Of a DNA stretch of 64,000 nucleotides, positions 1-11,998 are shown piece after piece. A program made the translations under genes and the position numbers. Below the pieces are notes generated by a model, which saw only the letters and a program-made list of their open reading frames with translations, ran no database searches and was not told where the DNA came from. The stretch is from Ophioceras dolichostomum (Eukaryota > Ascomycota > Sordariomycetes > Magnaporthales > Ophioceraceae), in contig PYST01000009.1 of assembly GCA_003049485.1 (NCBI GenBank), positions 186,001-250,000 of the forward strand, written 5' to 3'. The stretch's first letter is position 1. Each line of letters opens with the position of its first letter.

Positions 1-306
1 CTCGCCTCGTGGCGGACGCTGTTCGACCGGTTCGACGCCGACCGCTCCGGCAATATCTCGCTCGAGGAGTTCAGCAACGCGCTCGTCGCCTTCCGGTACC
101 GGCTCTCGCCCCGCTTCACCGAGCTCATCTTCGACACGTACGACAAGCGCGGCGAGGGCAAGATGTCGTTCGACCTGTTCGTCCAGGCCTGCATCTCGCT
201 CAAGCGCATGACCGACGTGTTCAAGAAGTACGACGAGGACCGGGATGGGTTCATCACCCTCAGCTTCGAGGACTTCCTGAGCGAGATCCTGAAGCAGCTT
301 AAGTAG
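1..306 (+). CDS. Penta-EF-hand calcium-binding protein, C-terminal part (partial)
   Basis: The frame is open from base 1 to the TAG at 304-306 and gives the last 101 residues of a protein whose start lies outside the window. Two EF-hand loops are clear: one begins DADRSGNISLEEF and a later one DEDRDGFITLSFEDF. Between them is a degenerate loop (DKRGEGKMSFDLF). The arrangement, ending with a short helical LSEILKQLK tail, is that of the penta-EF-hand family (ALG-2/peflin, yeast Pef1), cytosolic calcium sensors that act with the ESCRT and secretory machinery. I infer the family from the C-terminal pattern only. The N-terminal Gly/Pro-rich region expected of the family cannot be checked. Confidence 0.85.
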   Translation, partial: LASWRTLFDRFDADRSGNISLEEFSNALVAFRYRLSPRFTELIFDTYDKRGEGKMSFDLFVQACISLKRMTDVFKKYDEDRDGFITLSFEDFLSEILKQLK

Positions 307-1282
307 CCGCCGTCATCCATTCTAGCCAGGCGAAAAAAAGAACCAAAAAACACATAAATTGTCTTTCTCCTTTTCTTTCTCTATCCAGGGCTACGACCAT
401 GATTTCCCCAGGGACCAAAATGTGAGGGAAGAGTGTCCCTATTCCTTTTTGCATGCAGTGGAATGAACGGTTGTATGGTGAACCTCATAACTAAGGACTT
501 GCAGGTGTGAACGGGAAAGGAGTAAGAATGCAAGAATGCTGGTTGGTCGCCGATTACTGCACTCACTGGGGGAACCGACGCGGATAATTTGTAGTTTTAG
601 TGTTGCCAGGGTTTCTCTCTTTGGTTCTTTCCCTCCGTCGCCATGCCTTGGAGAGTTGGAGAGGGACTCGTTCTGGCTTTCCTCGGAAGGACGGTGATGC
701 CAGGTGATATGCAGCCTCGAAGCGACCATGGTGGTGTGAGCCCCTTAAACATGATGCTACTCGGCTGAAATCTTCCTTCCACCATATTGCTGCTGGATCT
801 GATATAAAACAAGGGAATTTGCGAAGAAGAAAAAACCATCGCTCACCACAAACTTCCCCGACCTCGCGTGTCTTTTCAACCATCATGGCTAGGTACCTCT
901 AGATGCCACAGACAATATAAATGAGGGACCAACAGGTAACGCCGGTAGCACCAACGGGTTTGCCAAAAATTCGTTGTCACATTTCGTGGTATCATGCAAA
1001 GTATTAATAGTACAGCCAACAACCTGCCGAACCCAAGTCCAAAGTCCGTATCATATCATGTAGTCCAAGCAAACCATTCCATCCCAAACATGCCTTCCAG
1101 TCAATGGAAATAAAAGGCCGCTGTCCACCCGTTGAGCCAAATAGTACAAGATCTGAAAGATAATAGGAAACAGAGACAAGTACTGTATACCTAGGTGCCT
1201 AGGTACCTACCTACCTAGCTAGCTAGCTAGGTGGTAAGTCCACCTACCCACAGAATACCTACGAAGACGGAGTCAAGACCGA
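307..1282. other. Intergenic, tail-to-tail
   Basis: This lies between the 3' ends of the EF-hand gene (+) and the metallo-beta-lactamase-fold gene (-). Short ORFs here have no recognisable content. A TAGG/CTAG simple repeat lies at 1189-1231. No RNA gene was seen. Confidence 0.6.
1189..1231. repeat. TACC/CTAG simple repeat
   Basis: A run of CTAGGT, TACC and (CTAG)n units just downstream of the metallo-beta-lactamase-fold gene stop. The same TACCT/AGGTA words recur in other intergenic stretches (14.3, 14.5, 25.2 and 63.1 kb). Confidence 0.7.
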
Positions 1283-3193
1283 CTACGACTGGCCCTCCCC
1301 CACCCCCATCCTCAAGATATCTCCCACCGGCGGAGCAACCCGCACATCCTCCTCCCCCCCTCCCCCACGCTCCCAGCTCCCGACCTCGATGGTGGGCGTC
1401 TCAGCACATTCAGCGCGCAGCGGCCAGTCACCAGCAGCAGCAAACCACGAGGAGGACCTGCCCTCGTCGGTGGTGGTGGTGTCCGGGCTCCACACCCCCT
1501 CGCGGCCGAGGACGACCTGCTCGCCGATGCCGAGCGAGAGCACCTCGGTCGGCCTGTGCTGCGCCGCCGCCGCCGCCGCTGCCGCCGCCGCCTTCGCCTT
1601 CCTCATCCCCATGCCAGACTCCGCTGAGCTGCTTGCCACCGAGTAGACGCTGCTACGACAGCTGCTGGCGCTGCTGATCACGCCCGCTGCAGCCACCGAC
1701 GCAGGAAGCCGAGGCGGTTCAAGCAGAACCGAAGCCCCCAGCACCGCGCCGCCGGCAGCAGTAGCTATCGCAGCAGGAGGCACGACGCAGTCGTCGTCGC
1801 CGAGGTGGTGGTTCCCTGAACCCCCTTCGGCGATGGTGCCGCCCGGCGGGGGTTTAACAACAACAACAGCAGAGGGGGAGGGGGGAGGCCGCACGACGGC
1901 CTGCACGACCTCCTCGCGGCGGTACCGCCTGGTGCGCAGCAGGGCGGTGGCGAGGCCGCGCACGTCCTTCTCGCCGTCGTGCGCGGAGATCCAGGCGCGG
2001 GCGCCGAGTGCGGCGGCGGTGCGCAGGCCGGCGGGCGCGCCGAGCAGGATGTTACCGCCGAGCCACCAGGGATTGCTCACGGCGTCGAAGCAGTGCAGGA
2101 GCGCCGTGAGGGGGAGGGCGGCCTCGGGCACGAGGTGGCTGTCGACGTAGGAGGAGAGGGACGGGTAGGAGATGCCGTGCGGGGAGAAGAGTATGGATAG
2201 CGTTGTTTGGGTGGTGGTGGTGTTGGTGGTAGTTGCTGCTGCTGTCGTCGTTGCCGTGTGTGATGAGGATGCCGATGACGATACCTGTGTGGTGGCGGTG
2301 GAGAGTCGCGAGAGCCTCCTGGAGGAGATGGCGAGCGATGAGACCGAGCGCACCGAGCGGAGGGAGAGGAGGCTTGGGGACGTCGGCGTCGGCGGGGCCC
2401 CGAGGTGTCGGGGTTCGGCTGAGGTTGGACTGGCGGCGACGGGCGGAAAGGTCTGGAGGGGAGGCTGCTCCGGCTCGGGCCTTAGGGGGGACGACGCGTG
2501 ACGGCGAAGCATCGGCTGCAGACGGTGCGACTTGTACGAGACTGGGGTCGCGGGAGGTGTGAAAACAGCAGCTGCTGGGGGTGGCGGTTTCGCAGAGAGG
2601 GAAGGTGGCCGGTATGTGATGCCAACGGCGCTGTGGAGGCCAGAGATGTCGCGCCGCTGGGGTATGAACGCGACGGTGACCTCGCCGGGTTCGCCGCCCG
2701 GCACCACGGGTGGCACCGGGATCCGAAAGATCCCCCTTTCGGCGGCTTGCCTGCTGCCGTTGCCGCCCAGGCGCGGCGAGGAGTCGTCCCACTTTGGGAC
2801 GGCTCGGATCTTATCTCGGTCGAAGTACTTCCACGAGCGGACTACGCGGGCGGAAGCTGGCTCGGCGATTATAAGAGTCTTCGTCCCGGACGGCGGCAGC
2901 TGGCGGAGTGTGGCCTCGTTGCAGTGGTCGCTTTTGTGCTGGGAGATAACCACCAGGTCGGGCTCGGGGAGCTCCTGCAGCGATTCGATGCAGGCGGGCT
3001 TTTTGTGCCTCGTCGTCGAGATCTTGGAATGGAATATCGTGGAGGGTCCTGTGATCCATGGGTCGAGCAGGATGCGGAACGGGGGAACGGACGTGCAGGG
3101 GGACTTCGATCCATATTGAGAGGGCGTGGATGTCGGCTCGAAGGAGAGGAGGAAGGAGGCGTCGCCGTTCAGGTGCTTGATGGTCAGGGCCAT
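1283..3193 (-). CDS. Metallo-beta-lactamase-fold protein with degenerate metal motif
   Basis: A single 636-residue ORF starts with ATG at 3193-3191. The N-terminus (MALTIKHLNGDASFLLSF, then ILLDPWITGPS and PDLVVISQHKSDHC) follows the beta-strand pattern of the metallo-beta-lactamase/UlaG-like fold, in which the LDPW strand precedes the H-x-H-x-D-H loop. Here the loop reads S-Q-H-K-S-D-H, so the two leading histidines are replaced and only D-H remains. A later ISAHDGEKD could supply the distal aspartate. Residues of about 200-330 are low-complexity Ser/Thr/Pro, including Thr runs, and the C-terminus is Ala- and Gly-rich. The fold is moderately supported, catalysis is uncertain and the substrate is unknown. 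Long ORFs on the opposite strand are shadows of its GC-rich codons. Confidence 0.75.
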   Translation of the reverse strand: MALTIKHLNGDASFLLSFEPTSTPSQYGSKSPCTSVPPFRILLDPWITGPSTIFHSKISTTRHKKPACIESLQELPEPDLVVISQHKSDHCNEATLRQLPPSGTKTLIIAEPASARVVRSWKYFDRDKIRAVPKWDDSSPRLGGNGSRQAAERGIFRIPVPPVVPGGEPGEVTVAFIPQRRDISGLHSAVGITYRPPSLSAKPPPPAAAVFTPPATPVSYKSHRLQPMLRRHASSPLRPEPEQPPLQTFPPVAASPTSAEPRHLGAPPTPTSPSLLSLRSVRSVSSLAISSRRLSRLSTATTQVSSSASSSHTATTTAAATTTNTTTTQTTLSILFSPHGISYPSLSSYVDSHLVPEAALPLTALLHCFDAVSNPWWLGGNILLGAPAGLRTAAALGARAWISAHDGEKDVRGLATALLRTRRYRREEVVQAVVRPPPSPSAVVVVKPPPGGTIAEGGSGNHHLGDDDCVVPPAAIATAAGGAVLGASVLLEPPRLPASVAAAGVISSASSCRSSVYSVASSSAESGMGMRKAKAAAAAAAAAAQHRPTEVLSLGIGEQVVLGREGVWSPDTTTTDEGRSSSWFAAAGDWPLRAECAETPTIEVGSWERGGGGEEDVRVAPPVGDILRMGVGEGQS

Positions 3194-6100
3194 GGCTGAA
3201 CCGAGCCCAAGTCGTCGCTAACAGCGAGACTAGAGTTCGTTGAGGGGGTAGGTGGCCGCAAGTTTACAGTTGGCAAGAGCACCGCAGCTGCCGATTTCGC
3301 GGCGATGTTTTCTCGGGAGTCGAGGGGTGAAATATCAGAGAGCCCAAGGCCCGGTCAGAGAAATGGAATTCGAGTTTTGCCTCCATCCATTCGCTGTTGC
3401 CGGGGCCGCCGTGTCCTCCCTGGCTGTCCCGAGCTGGGTGTAAAGCCGGTGAGCAGCCAGTGAGAAGCCGGTGAACGGCTGGTTCCGTGAGACGGAAGTG
3501 GTTTGATCACAACAATAGGCGAGAAATCCCAAAAAGCAGGCTGAAAAAGACTGAACGTCTGTCTGGCTCGCCCACCCCTGGTCGAGATACGAAGTTGAAC
3601 GATCAACGGAACTCCTCTCAGAGTACCGGGATGGCGGGAGGGATAAAAATATTATATTTCAGGACTATCCCGTGCAATGGTAGTAGTCGATCGATGGTCG
3701 GTCCCTCCGGGAAGGGAACAAAAAGAGCAGGAATTGGAGATGGGGTGAAAAAAGGTGATGTGTGTTTCGAAACTCGAACGACTGGGGAAGAGAAAGTCGC
3801 CATCTATCTGCACAAGATGGCAGAAAAGGCTGTCCTACCTGGGAAAATGAGGATAAAACATGTCATTTCAGTCAGAGACCGGCTGCTTTCTTGCTTTGCT
3901 AGTGTGCCCATCAGAGCAGAGCAGAGAATAGCGGCACTTGCCTCTGGCCCTGTGCGAGCGCCTCTTTCTGGGCGCACTTTCTTACCTGTTTGGGCAGGGA
4001 TGGGCGTTCACAGATTTCGAATGAGGTTTGATTTGATCGATTTTTGTCACGGCGGGAAGGTTGACGCGAGAAATATGAGACTCTGCTCTGTGGCTGGCGT
4101 GGCTGGCGTGCCTGCAGGAGACAGCGGCACGACAGCCATTGGCTGGCCCCGGCTCCAGCAGGGCGAGCTCAGACACCCGATGCCGCACCCCGGCCTTTCC
4201 GCCCTCAATGGCTGCGTCACTCCTCTGGCAGGGCAAGTCTGAACGAGCTGGTGCCAAGAGGTTTCGAGTCCGCCCAATCTGGCGAGTCTGGCGTCTAGGG
4301 GTGTCACTGAGAAGGGCGGGCGGTATGCAGGGTGGCGCGTGCTGATCTGATTAGAGATGCAATACATAGGAGCACTTGTGCGCCTGTATCAGCATCAGCC
4401 TCAGAGGGAGGAGAGGGAGGAATGAAAAGTAGGGAGGCAGCAAGTTCCCTTGAAACCAACGGAGAATAAGGGAGCCTTCGAAGCAAGCGTGCGTCAATGA
4501 AGCCTCCTCCTTATTCGAGATTGCGAGGGCCCTCTCATAGGGGTCTGCATCCGCGTCCAAACAGGCTGTATGTACCTCATGTACCTCGCATGCTGCTTGG
4601 CTGCATTGGTAACTGGTACCACATGGTTGAGGGAGAGGGGAGGGAGGGAAGGGTGGGGGGATTGTGAAAGAGGGGAAAGGTGAGCTCATCATCCGGAGCT
4701 CCTTCGATCGTGCCCGACGACGGGGCTCAACTTCAATTCTCCTTAAACAGATGTTTCCGAACTCACGGGCCGCTTTGTTTCGACTTGCTTGTCTCGGCTC
4801 GCCCGAGGAGTTATTCACGTTTTGAGCTAGATCCGGCTTGTTTTTTTTAATTCTTTGACTACGGCTTTGCCCAGGCGAGGGAGGCGAGAGATCTCCCGCA
4901 ATGCGCAATGGTACTCGTAGCGCAGCAATCAATCCCACAGCCGGTTCACTTCGAAGTGGAGTCCTCTTATCGTCCCGCCTGAGCTTCCCCGCCCCCGACA
5001 TCATCGTTAGAAGGTCCTCTCGAAAAGGCTCCCGAACAGGCTCCATATTGTGCTACTGAACTGACTACGAGCCGCACTCTTCTTGTTCTTGTTCTTCCAA
5101 GCCCTTCCAACTTTTCATGTTTCGATTCATCTGATAAATGACTCGCACCGTAGGACCGGCGCGCCAGCATACTTAGTAGTAGCGGCCATTTCATCCCGGT
5201 GAGGAAGGTACCTGTAGGAAGGTAGGGTAGGTACTCCTGGCTTGCCTGTAAGGCACATGTGCCAGCGAAACAAGCACAATCCTTCCCTCGCAAGAGGACG
5301 GAAACTCGGCAGCCGGGACAAAGAACAAATCCTCGTCGGGGCAGATCCTCTTTTTTCCGCCTAAGACTGCCCGGATGCCAGGGACCTTCCATCTAGAGGT
5401 AGGGAGGTGGTGTGTAAGCGCTCAAGGACGAAGGAGCTCGTCCTACCATACTGCTACAGGACTGTCACCTATTTTGCCCTCTCACTAAACGACCACGACG
5501 CAGCCCCCTTTTCGACCCGACAGTTGAGTTGGCTTGGGTTGTCAGGTTGGGAGGTTTGGTCGGGCACACTGACCTCCTCGCTCACTGTTGCTGATCTGCT
5601 GTTGGCCGAGTGTCCGGCGGCTCAGGTTTCGATGACTGCACGTTTTACCACATGCATTGCATCAGGAGAGGTCAATCTCGCACCTCCCACTTTGCAACTG
5701 TAACCCCCCCGAGCTCCTAAATCCCAACCTCGTGCTGCCAGTTGAGGGCACCAAGTGCACCAAGAAGCAACTGCGCGCGACCAAGTCAGTCACAGTGTGG
5801 CAACCAGACCGCTTTTGCCGCTGACATTGTCGCCCCGTGCCGTCCCCTTACCCTCTATCTGAGCTCCGACATGAACATTCCTGCTTGTCACTTTGTTACC
5901 CCTCTCGAGATACAATGCGGATGGACGTGCATGCAGGTGCAGAGACACTATCAGAAACACCTCGACAAAGGAGGCAGTCGAGGATCAGGACAGGAGCCAA
6001 CTACCATCCTTCGCAAAATGACGGCAGGGCTGGCGAGCCAAACGCTTCAACGTGCTACATGGGAACATCAATGGCTTCGGTGCCCCGTATGTGCACTTAA

Positions 6101-7095
6101 TTATTATTAGCCTGGACGGGAGACGGGCGCAAATCCATCAGAGGTGATGATGTGAGAGGGAAGTTACTGTATTGGATGATTGGTTCCAAGATTGGACGAT
6201 GGAATGGTCCAGTTGGATGGTAGGTGGCTAATGTTCCGTACTGTGTGGTTACTGGAGGTAGTGCCGGAGCCGTCCGTCCATGGGTCCCTTTTGTTCACTC
6301 CTCTTTCTCGGTACATGTACATCGAGCAAGTATGCAGCTTGTAGGTGCTCTCAGGTACTTCCTAGGTGTGGTGGTAAGGTTGCAGCATTTGAGTAGGACA
6401 ATAAACAGCATTGAAGCTTCCATGAGAGGTTGTAGAGAACGAACCCGAGCTTGTTAAGCTGCTGCTTTTGGCAGGTTGGTTGGCAGTTTAGCTGGGCTAC
6501 CAATGGGTGAACTGGCTGCGGAACACATGCAAACCACCCGAATTGAACCCCTCAATCCACGCCCTTGTCATAAGTCCCTCGATTCTAGCGTTGAGCGATG
6601 GATCCGGCGCTCCATCTTGTACTGTAGACCCGCCTACTTTAGCATTGTTCCCCACTCTACCTGGGACTCCTGGGCTGTTGACTGGCCCTCGGCCTCCCTT
6701 TTTCGCAAGCTGTGCAGGATCGAAAGCTGGAACCTGCTCTCTTTTGTCCCATTGGATTGCCACCACCCACATTCTTCGAAACGCCTCTTGTAACACCTGA
6801 ACACCTTCGCCTGGGGCAGAGGAGCTTAGAGCTCCCTCCTTCTCAACCACACTTGACCTCATTCTTCCCCTCTCCTATGCTCTATGCTCCCCCTCCCGCA
6901 AAGCTATCGCCGCCGCACATTTGAATGCGACAGCTTCAGCTACCTATTTCCATCCCACTTGAAAAATAAAATCGCCGGTATCAATTGAGACGCATCGCAA
7001 CTCGACTGATTACTTGCTTTCCTTATCGAACAGCTTTATCGTCAGGACCTCCCCGCTTCCAACCCCTCCGTTCGACATCGCATGGTGGGGTCAAG
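3194..7095. other. Long intergenic region, head-to-head
   Basis: About 3.9 kb separates two divergently transcribed genes (metallo-beta-lactamase-fold on minus, zinc-finger on plus). ORFs of up to about 250 codons occur on both strands but are composition-driven, lack family motifs and do not form splice-consistent chains. The last 300 bases before 7096 are rich in C/T tracts, as in fungal promoters and leaders. No RNA gene or transposon was recognised. Confidence 0.5.
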
Positions 7096-9175
7096 ATGCC
7101 GCCCAGATCCTCCCTGACGTCGTCCTTCTCGATCACCGACTCCAACAACACTGAGGTTGTCTGTCCGTTGCGCAATCAAGATGGCTCGAGCTGCCGCAAA
7201 AGATGCATCGGGGTGAGTGGCATTCTCCCTCCTCGCAGTCTCTCTTGATTTTCGCCCTTGGCGACTCGCCGCTTGGCCACCGACTTGCGACCTCGTCGCC
7301 TCAACTGCATCGTCGCCATCATTCGATTCCCGATCGCCTCCTTTTCGTCGCGACAGCTTAAGAGACTCAGGGGCTATGGCCAACCAAGCCTTTGATGGGA
7401 GTTTCAACGATGGAAGTCGATACCCTCGGTAGCATGCTGTCGTCGGAAAGGAACCCTCGGGCCGGAATTGCGCCAGGCTTCACATTGACTAGCTCTCAAA
7501 CGAATTGATTCTGGTTCTGACACAATCGCCGCGCCTCACAGGAGAAGAGGTATCGCTCCATGCAGGAGCATATTCGACGAGCGCACCCCGAGCACTACAT
7601 CTCCAAGCTGCCGGCAACCGAAGAAAGCTTCCACCTCATGATCAACACCCCTCCGAGCGAGCGCCCACAGCAGACGCCCAGCTCGGCGCCACGGCCGGCG
7701 GCAATTGACCAGATTAAGGGAGGCTTTGCGCATGACCGTCCGCATGGAGGACTCCATCGCGACGACTCGAGCGCACCCGCGACTCCTCGGAACATTGACG
7801 ATTACCCTCCCGTCAACGCGCTCCCCGCCGCTAGCGCAGCTGCCGCCCTCGCTCAACTCCATAGTAATAGCATGGAGCCGGAATGGGAATCAGAAGCTGT
7901 AAGCGATCCCCAAAGTTGCTGACTGATGATGCGTTGCCCCCCTATTTTTAGGAAGCTCCTATCTGAAGCTGCCAGAGCTCTCTGGAGCTACCCCCCTTTG
8001 ACCCCTTGCCTCTTCCCCCCCTTACGTCAATCGCGCGCCAAGTTCTAATCGCAAATTACTTCTATTCTACTTTTGCCTCTTCGATTTCACAGGGCTGGAA
8101 TTCCGATTCGGACAAAAGGAGGATACCAAGGTCCTCGATCGAGCTCCCACCGATCCACCTCGCAGGCGCGGACATTACGAGTGAGCCCTACTCGGGTGGT
8201 GTGCTAAACTCTGGCCGGCAGCGGGATCTCCTCCCGTCTATCCTATCCACATCACCCCCTGGCCGCTCGTCAACCCTTCCGCCTATCCAGAGGCCGCTTG
8301 GGACCAACAGGCCAAGAAAGCAGTCCATCACGAAGCGCGGCCGTGAGCAGCACCACAAGAAGCAACGGTCGCGGGGCACCGCAGCAGACTGGCTCCGGAG
8401 GATTCAGAACGACACCTCTGGCTCTGGAAGCGGCGGCGGCCCTCCTGGTGACCGCCTCCGGGCTGGCGACCCGTTCAGCAAGGCAAAATCTGCCGAGCCA
8501 GCCTCGGCCGACTACGGCAAAAGATGGGAGGACCTCATCGATGCCGCCGCGTCCGCAACCGAGGACATCGACGAGGACAGGACGCCAGTAGGTCCAAGAA
8601 GCCCCTATCTGATCGACCCGGCCCTGACTTTCCAGGTACCACAATCCCCCATCTCCGTCCACCGTGCCTCCCTCCCACCATTCCCCCACCAAGCTTTCCA
8701 CCACCTCCACAACAACCCGCACAGTCCGCACAACCCGCACGCGCACCTGCATCAGCACCCCTCCTCCTCCCAGGCTGGCCAGGGCCCGATGCCTGGAGGC
8801 GGCGGCCAGGGCCCGGGCAGCTACCAGGCCTCCCCCCTGCAGCAGGCCCTGACCCCGCCGTCTTACATCCAGGAGGTCACCGAGCCGTTCCCGTCGGTCG
8901 AGAGCAGCGGAGAGAGCGGCGAGAACTTCCACATGGAGTCCCGAGGCCTGTCGGACTCCTCCCCAAGCTATTCCTCCCAGCACACGCAGATATACTGTGC
9001 CGCCTGCCAGGGCGTCTCGCTGCTGAAGGAGTCCTACGCCTGTACCGAGTGCGTGTGCGGGCTCTGTTCGGCTTGCGTCGAGGTCCTGATGAGCGAGCAG
9101 GGCGCCCGGAGAAAGTGCCCCCGGTGCGCTACTATTGGTGGCCGTTTTAAGCCTTTTCAGTTGGATATCAGGTGA
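7096..9175 (+). CDS. Zinc-finger protein: N-terminal C2H2-like, C-terminal RING-like
   Basis: Three exons: 7096-7212, 7542-7898 and 8093-9175, giving 518 residues. Both introns are phase 0 (GTGAGT...CACAG and GTAAGC...TTTCACAG). Joining exons 1 and 2 completes a finger of the type C-P-L-x8-C-R-K-R-C...H-I-R-R-A-H-P-E-H around residues 23-56. The middle is disordered, rich in Pro, His, Ser and Gly, with a basic stretch (KQSITKRGREQHHKKQ) that could be a nuclear localisation signal. The last 60 residues have a cysteine array (YCAAC, ACTECVCGLCSAC, KCPRC) like a RING or related zinc ribbon. A regulatory or ubiquitin-ligase-like role is an inference. An alternative acceptor at 7950-7951 would truncate the protein (see findings). 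No homologue function is recalled. Confidence 0.8.
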
Positions 9176-10893
9176 TATTTGCGCCAGAAAGGAGGGACAG
9201 GAACCGGGGGGGTGTGTGGTACAGAGTGCCAGCCGCCGTCGAGTTGCTCTCTCGGGTGGACGGGACATGTTGGGCCGCCCGCCGTCCGTCCACTCATTCA
9301 CTCATTTACTCACTCATTTACTCATTCCTCGTTTTGCACATCCTTTACTCCTTCAACCATCTACTCGACATCTTTCAACCTCATATCTCTTACCTCCTAC
9401 CACTCTCTTTTTTCATTTCTTATTCTTCACGAATGCTCATGAGGACCGGCGTACCGCGTGGGTTGGGAAATATTATAAAACCATTATCTAGGAGCATTGG
9501 GCTTTTTCTGTTTGCTTTTTTCTGCTAGGACGGGTTATTCCTGTCAATACCGGGCTGCTTTTTCCCGGACTTTTTTTACTCAACCTCTACAAGACCAGAG
9601 TGCATCCTTTCTCATTCAGGGTTCTGTCACCTCACCATACGGATCAAATGACGTCCCTAAGAGGCTTTCATACGTTTCTGCTGTACAATTCTCTTTCTTA
9701 AATTGCTCCTGTTGTCAGTCATCAGGGCAAATATCGATTTGTTTCTTTTCCTCTCACTTGGGCTGCAACTTTATATAATGCTTCCTGTGGCGTGCCCTCC
9801 TTCGCTTTACGTTTGCCACATGTTGTCTGCCTCAGGTAGTCATCTACTATTGCTATATCGCTCAAAGCCGCTCCTGCGGCCGTACAATTTGGGGGAATCA
9901 ATCCCCAGGAGGGAGAAGAGACACTGAGACATCCACTGGTTGTCAACCCTTTTAGCCTGAGGCAAGGGGTGTTGGACCTTCACGACGAAAGAAAGCAGGA
10001 TAGGTTGACCCCCATCCCTTGCGTGCCGAATTCCTTTGCTCGTTTTCGCATTGTATTGCTTGTTTCCTCTTGTTTCCTTCTGGATATATTTTCAACTTGG
10101 CCTCATTGGAACCGCCTCCCCCTTCTCGCAACGCCACATTTTCAGAGAGAAAGGCAAAGGTTGCAATCATTCATTCTCAGAGGACGGTCATCCAGCACTG
10201 GGTCACGGCCGTATATATCCTACGCAATAGATCTTAGCTTGACTGGCTCTAGACTCTTCTCCTCCTCGCCCTTCTTCTTGGGGTCTGTCTCATTTTTTTT
10301 TGCGTGACCGAGTCATGCTCAAGAGGGAAAGAAAAGAGATAATCATTCCACTGCACCCAGGAACCAACGCCTTACAAAAGAAAGGTTTCGCGTTCCAACC
10401 GTTTAGTATACACAACACTGGTACAGTAGTAGTCGGGTCGCCCTGTTTTTGTCGCTTCCTCCCAGGGGAAAGAAGAGAAAGAGAGCAGGCGGGGGAAACC
10501 CAGACAACGCAAGATGCGAGAAAAAAAAAGGGGGGTGATGAGGTTAAGACAATCCATGCAAACAGAATAAAAGTTTCAACAAAAACACAACAACCAAAAT
10601 CCGACCGCTTTCCTCATGATCAACGGAACGCTTATGCGGTAGCCCGTCGTTGCCGCTCCCTTTGCATAGATACAAGTCAACCATGGTGGTCTAGGAGAGG
10701 GAGGGAGGGAGAGAGAGAGGGAGGGAGTGCCTGCCACCTCAACCGGCCGAATAATGAATAGACGGATGGATGATGGCACGGGACTGATGTCTGGCGGCCA
10801 GCTGGGCCGACCCTTTCCTTCTCCATCCCTTCGTCACGTCACCCGTCTCTTGTCACAGATCTTCTTGAGCTCGGCTGCCCACTCTCGCTCGAA
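9176..10893. other. Intergenic, tail-to-tail
   Basis: The region holds the 3' flanks of the zinc-finger gene and TVP23. It contains an (ACTCATT)n tract at 9291-9327, AT-richer stretches and purine tracts near 10.7 kb. Nothing else can be supported. Confidence 0.55.
9291..9327. repeat. ACTCATT/ACTCATTT short tandem repeat
   Basis: Five or so imperfect copies of ACTCATT(TT) lie about 120 bases after the zinc-finger gene stop, probably in its 3' UTR. Confidence 0.7.
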
Positions 10894-11998
10894 TCAGCTC
10901 CTCGAGAAGAACCTCCCTACCATGCCGGTCGCGATAGACCCGGCGATGTTGCTGGTCGAGAAGGCGCTGCCCGCGATGTTCGAGGCTTGGCTGAACTTAT
11001 CGCAGCGGGAGAAGGCGAGCGAGTTGGTGATAGTCAGGACGAGGGCGATGGCTGATTTTTGAAGAGATAATAGTTAGTCAGTATGTATGCCTTCCTTCGC
11101 CGGCGAGCCGAGAGCGCGAGAGGGAGGGAGGGAGAGGCGTATATGAAGACATATATAATACATATGCGAGGAGGGGACAGGAGAGATGAGACGAGAGAGA
11201 CGACGAAAGGAAGAGGACTCACCAACGAGGGGCAACCAGATGGGCTTGAAGCGGATGATGGCCAGGATGGCGAGGCCGATCCACAGCAAAGGCTGCACGT
11301 AGATGGCGAGCCAGAAGAAGCGGCTGTCGGTCGCGTTGACCGTCTTGGTGCCGGGCTCGCTGCTCTCGAACACCCAGTGCGAGTCGCCCGTCTGGGGGTC
11401 GACCTCGTTCCACCAGCGGAGGCCGACGAGCCGCCGCCCGGCGATGTTCTTGAGGTAGTAGAAGTCGGCGGCGAGGAGGAGGATGGTTATGATGAAGATC
11501 AAGACCCTTTTTGAACGTTCGAGGTGCTATCGCGTTAGCTTCGCATTATAGGAGCAGGAGGGGATGGGGGGAGAGAGAGTGTATGTGTGTGTGAGAGGGC
11601 CATGTCCCCGCCGACGCACTGGGCGCAGGCAACGAACGGAGCTGGAGCTGGGTCTGGCTGGGCGAACGCGGGGGGCCTGTCGCCGGGTCTTGGATGGGTT
11701 GACTTACATATTATCTGTGAATATGAGCCCGAAGAGGTAGACTAGCAGACTTGCTATATGGGAGGCGACGTGGTTAGTAGAACGGCTCCATACTGTCCGA
11801 CCACAACTGTGACTACACCACGATATGCAGGGGAGCATCGACGTAGGAGGCTGCGCGGGAGGGACATGACGGCGCGCGGGATCGCCACAGGAAGAACTTA
11901 CAGATGCGGAAGGCTAGGAAGGTCAACAGGGTGATGGGATGCGAGCTTAATCGCCAGCTCAAGGAGCCCTGAGCAGGCTGTTGCTGTTGCGCCTCCAT
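10894..11998 (-). CDS. TVP23: Golgi apparatus membrane protein TVP23
   Basis: Four exons in transcription order: 11998-11902, 11753-11708, 11506-11223 and 11051-10894 (194 residues). All joins keep frame and recreate the family sequence: LSWRLSSHPITLLTF, then SSLLVYLFGLIFTDNM, then FIITILLLAADFYYLKN and GRRLVGLRWWNEVDP. Donors are GTAAGT, GTAAGT and GTGAGT. The 46-base second exon is easy to miss. TVP23 is a small late-Golgi (Tlg2-vesicle) membrane protein with four predicted membrane segments that works in vesicle trafficking with YIP4/YIP5. The C-terminal part (ALVLTITN, then FSRCDKFSQASN) is also typical. Its 5' end is divergent from the CitE-like gene. Confidence 0.95.

Noticed and set aside
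2052..2792. 246-codon ORF and several plus-strand ORFs across 1231-3199
   Set aside because: They are shadow frames of the GC-rich metallo-beta-lactamase-fold gene, with no motifs of their own.
3487..4242. 251-codon plus-strand ORF in the 3.2-7.1 kb gap
   Set aside because: Uneven codon use, no hydrophobic or family pattern, and the start is not supported. It is better explained as a chance frame.
6143..6230. GGTGATGATGT as a possible snoRNA box C on the plus strand
   Set aside because: No box D CTGA at a suitable distance and no closing stem.
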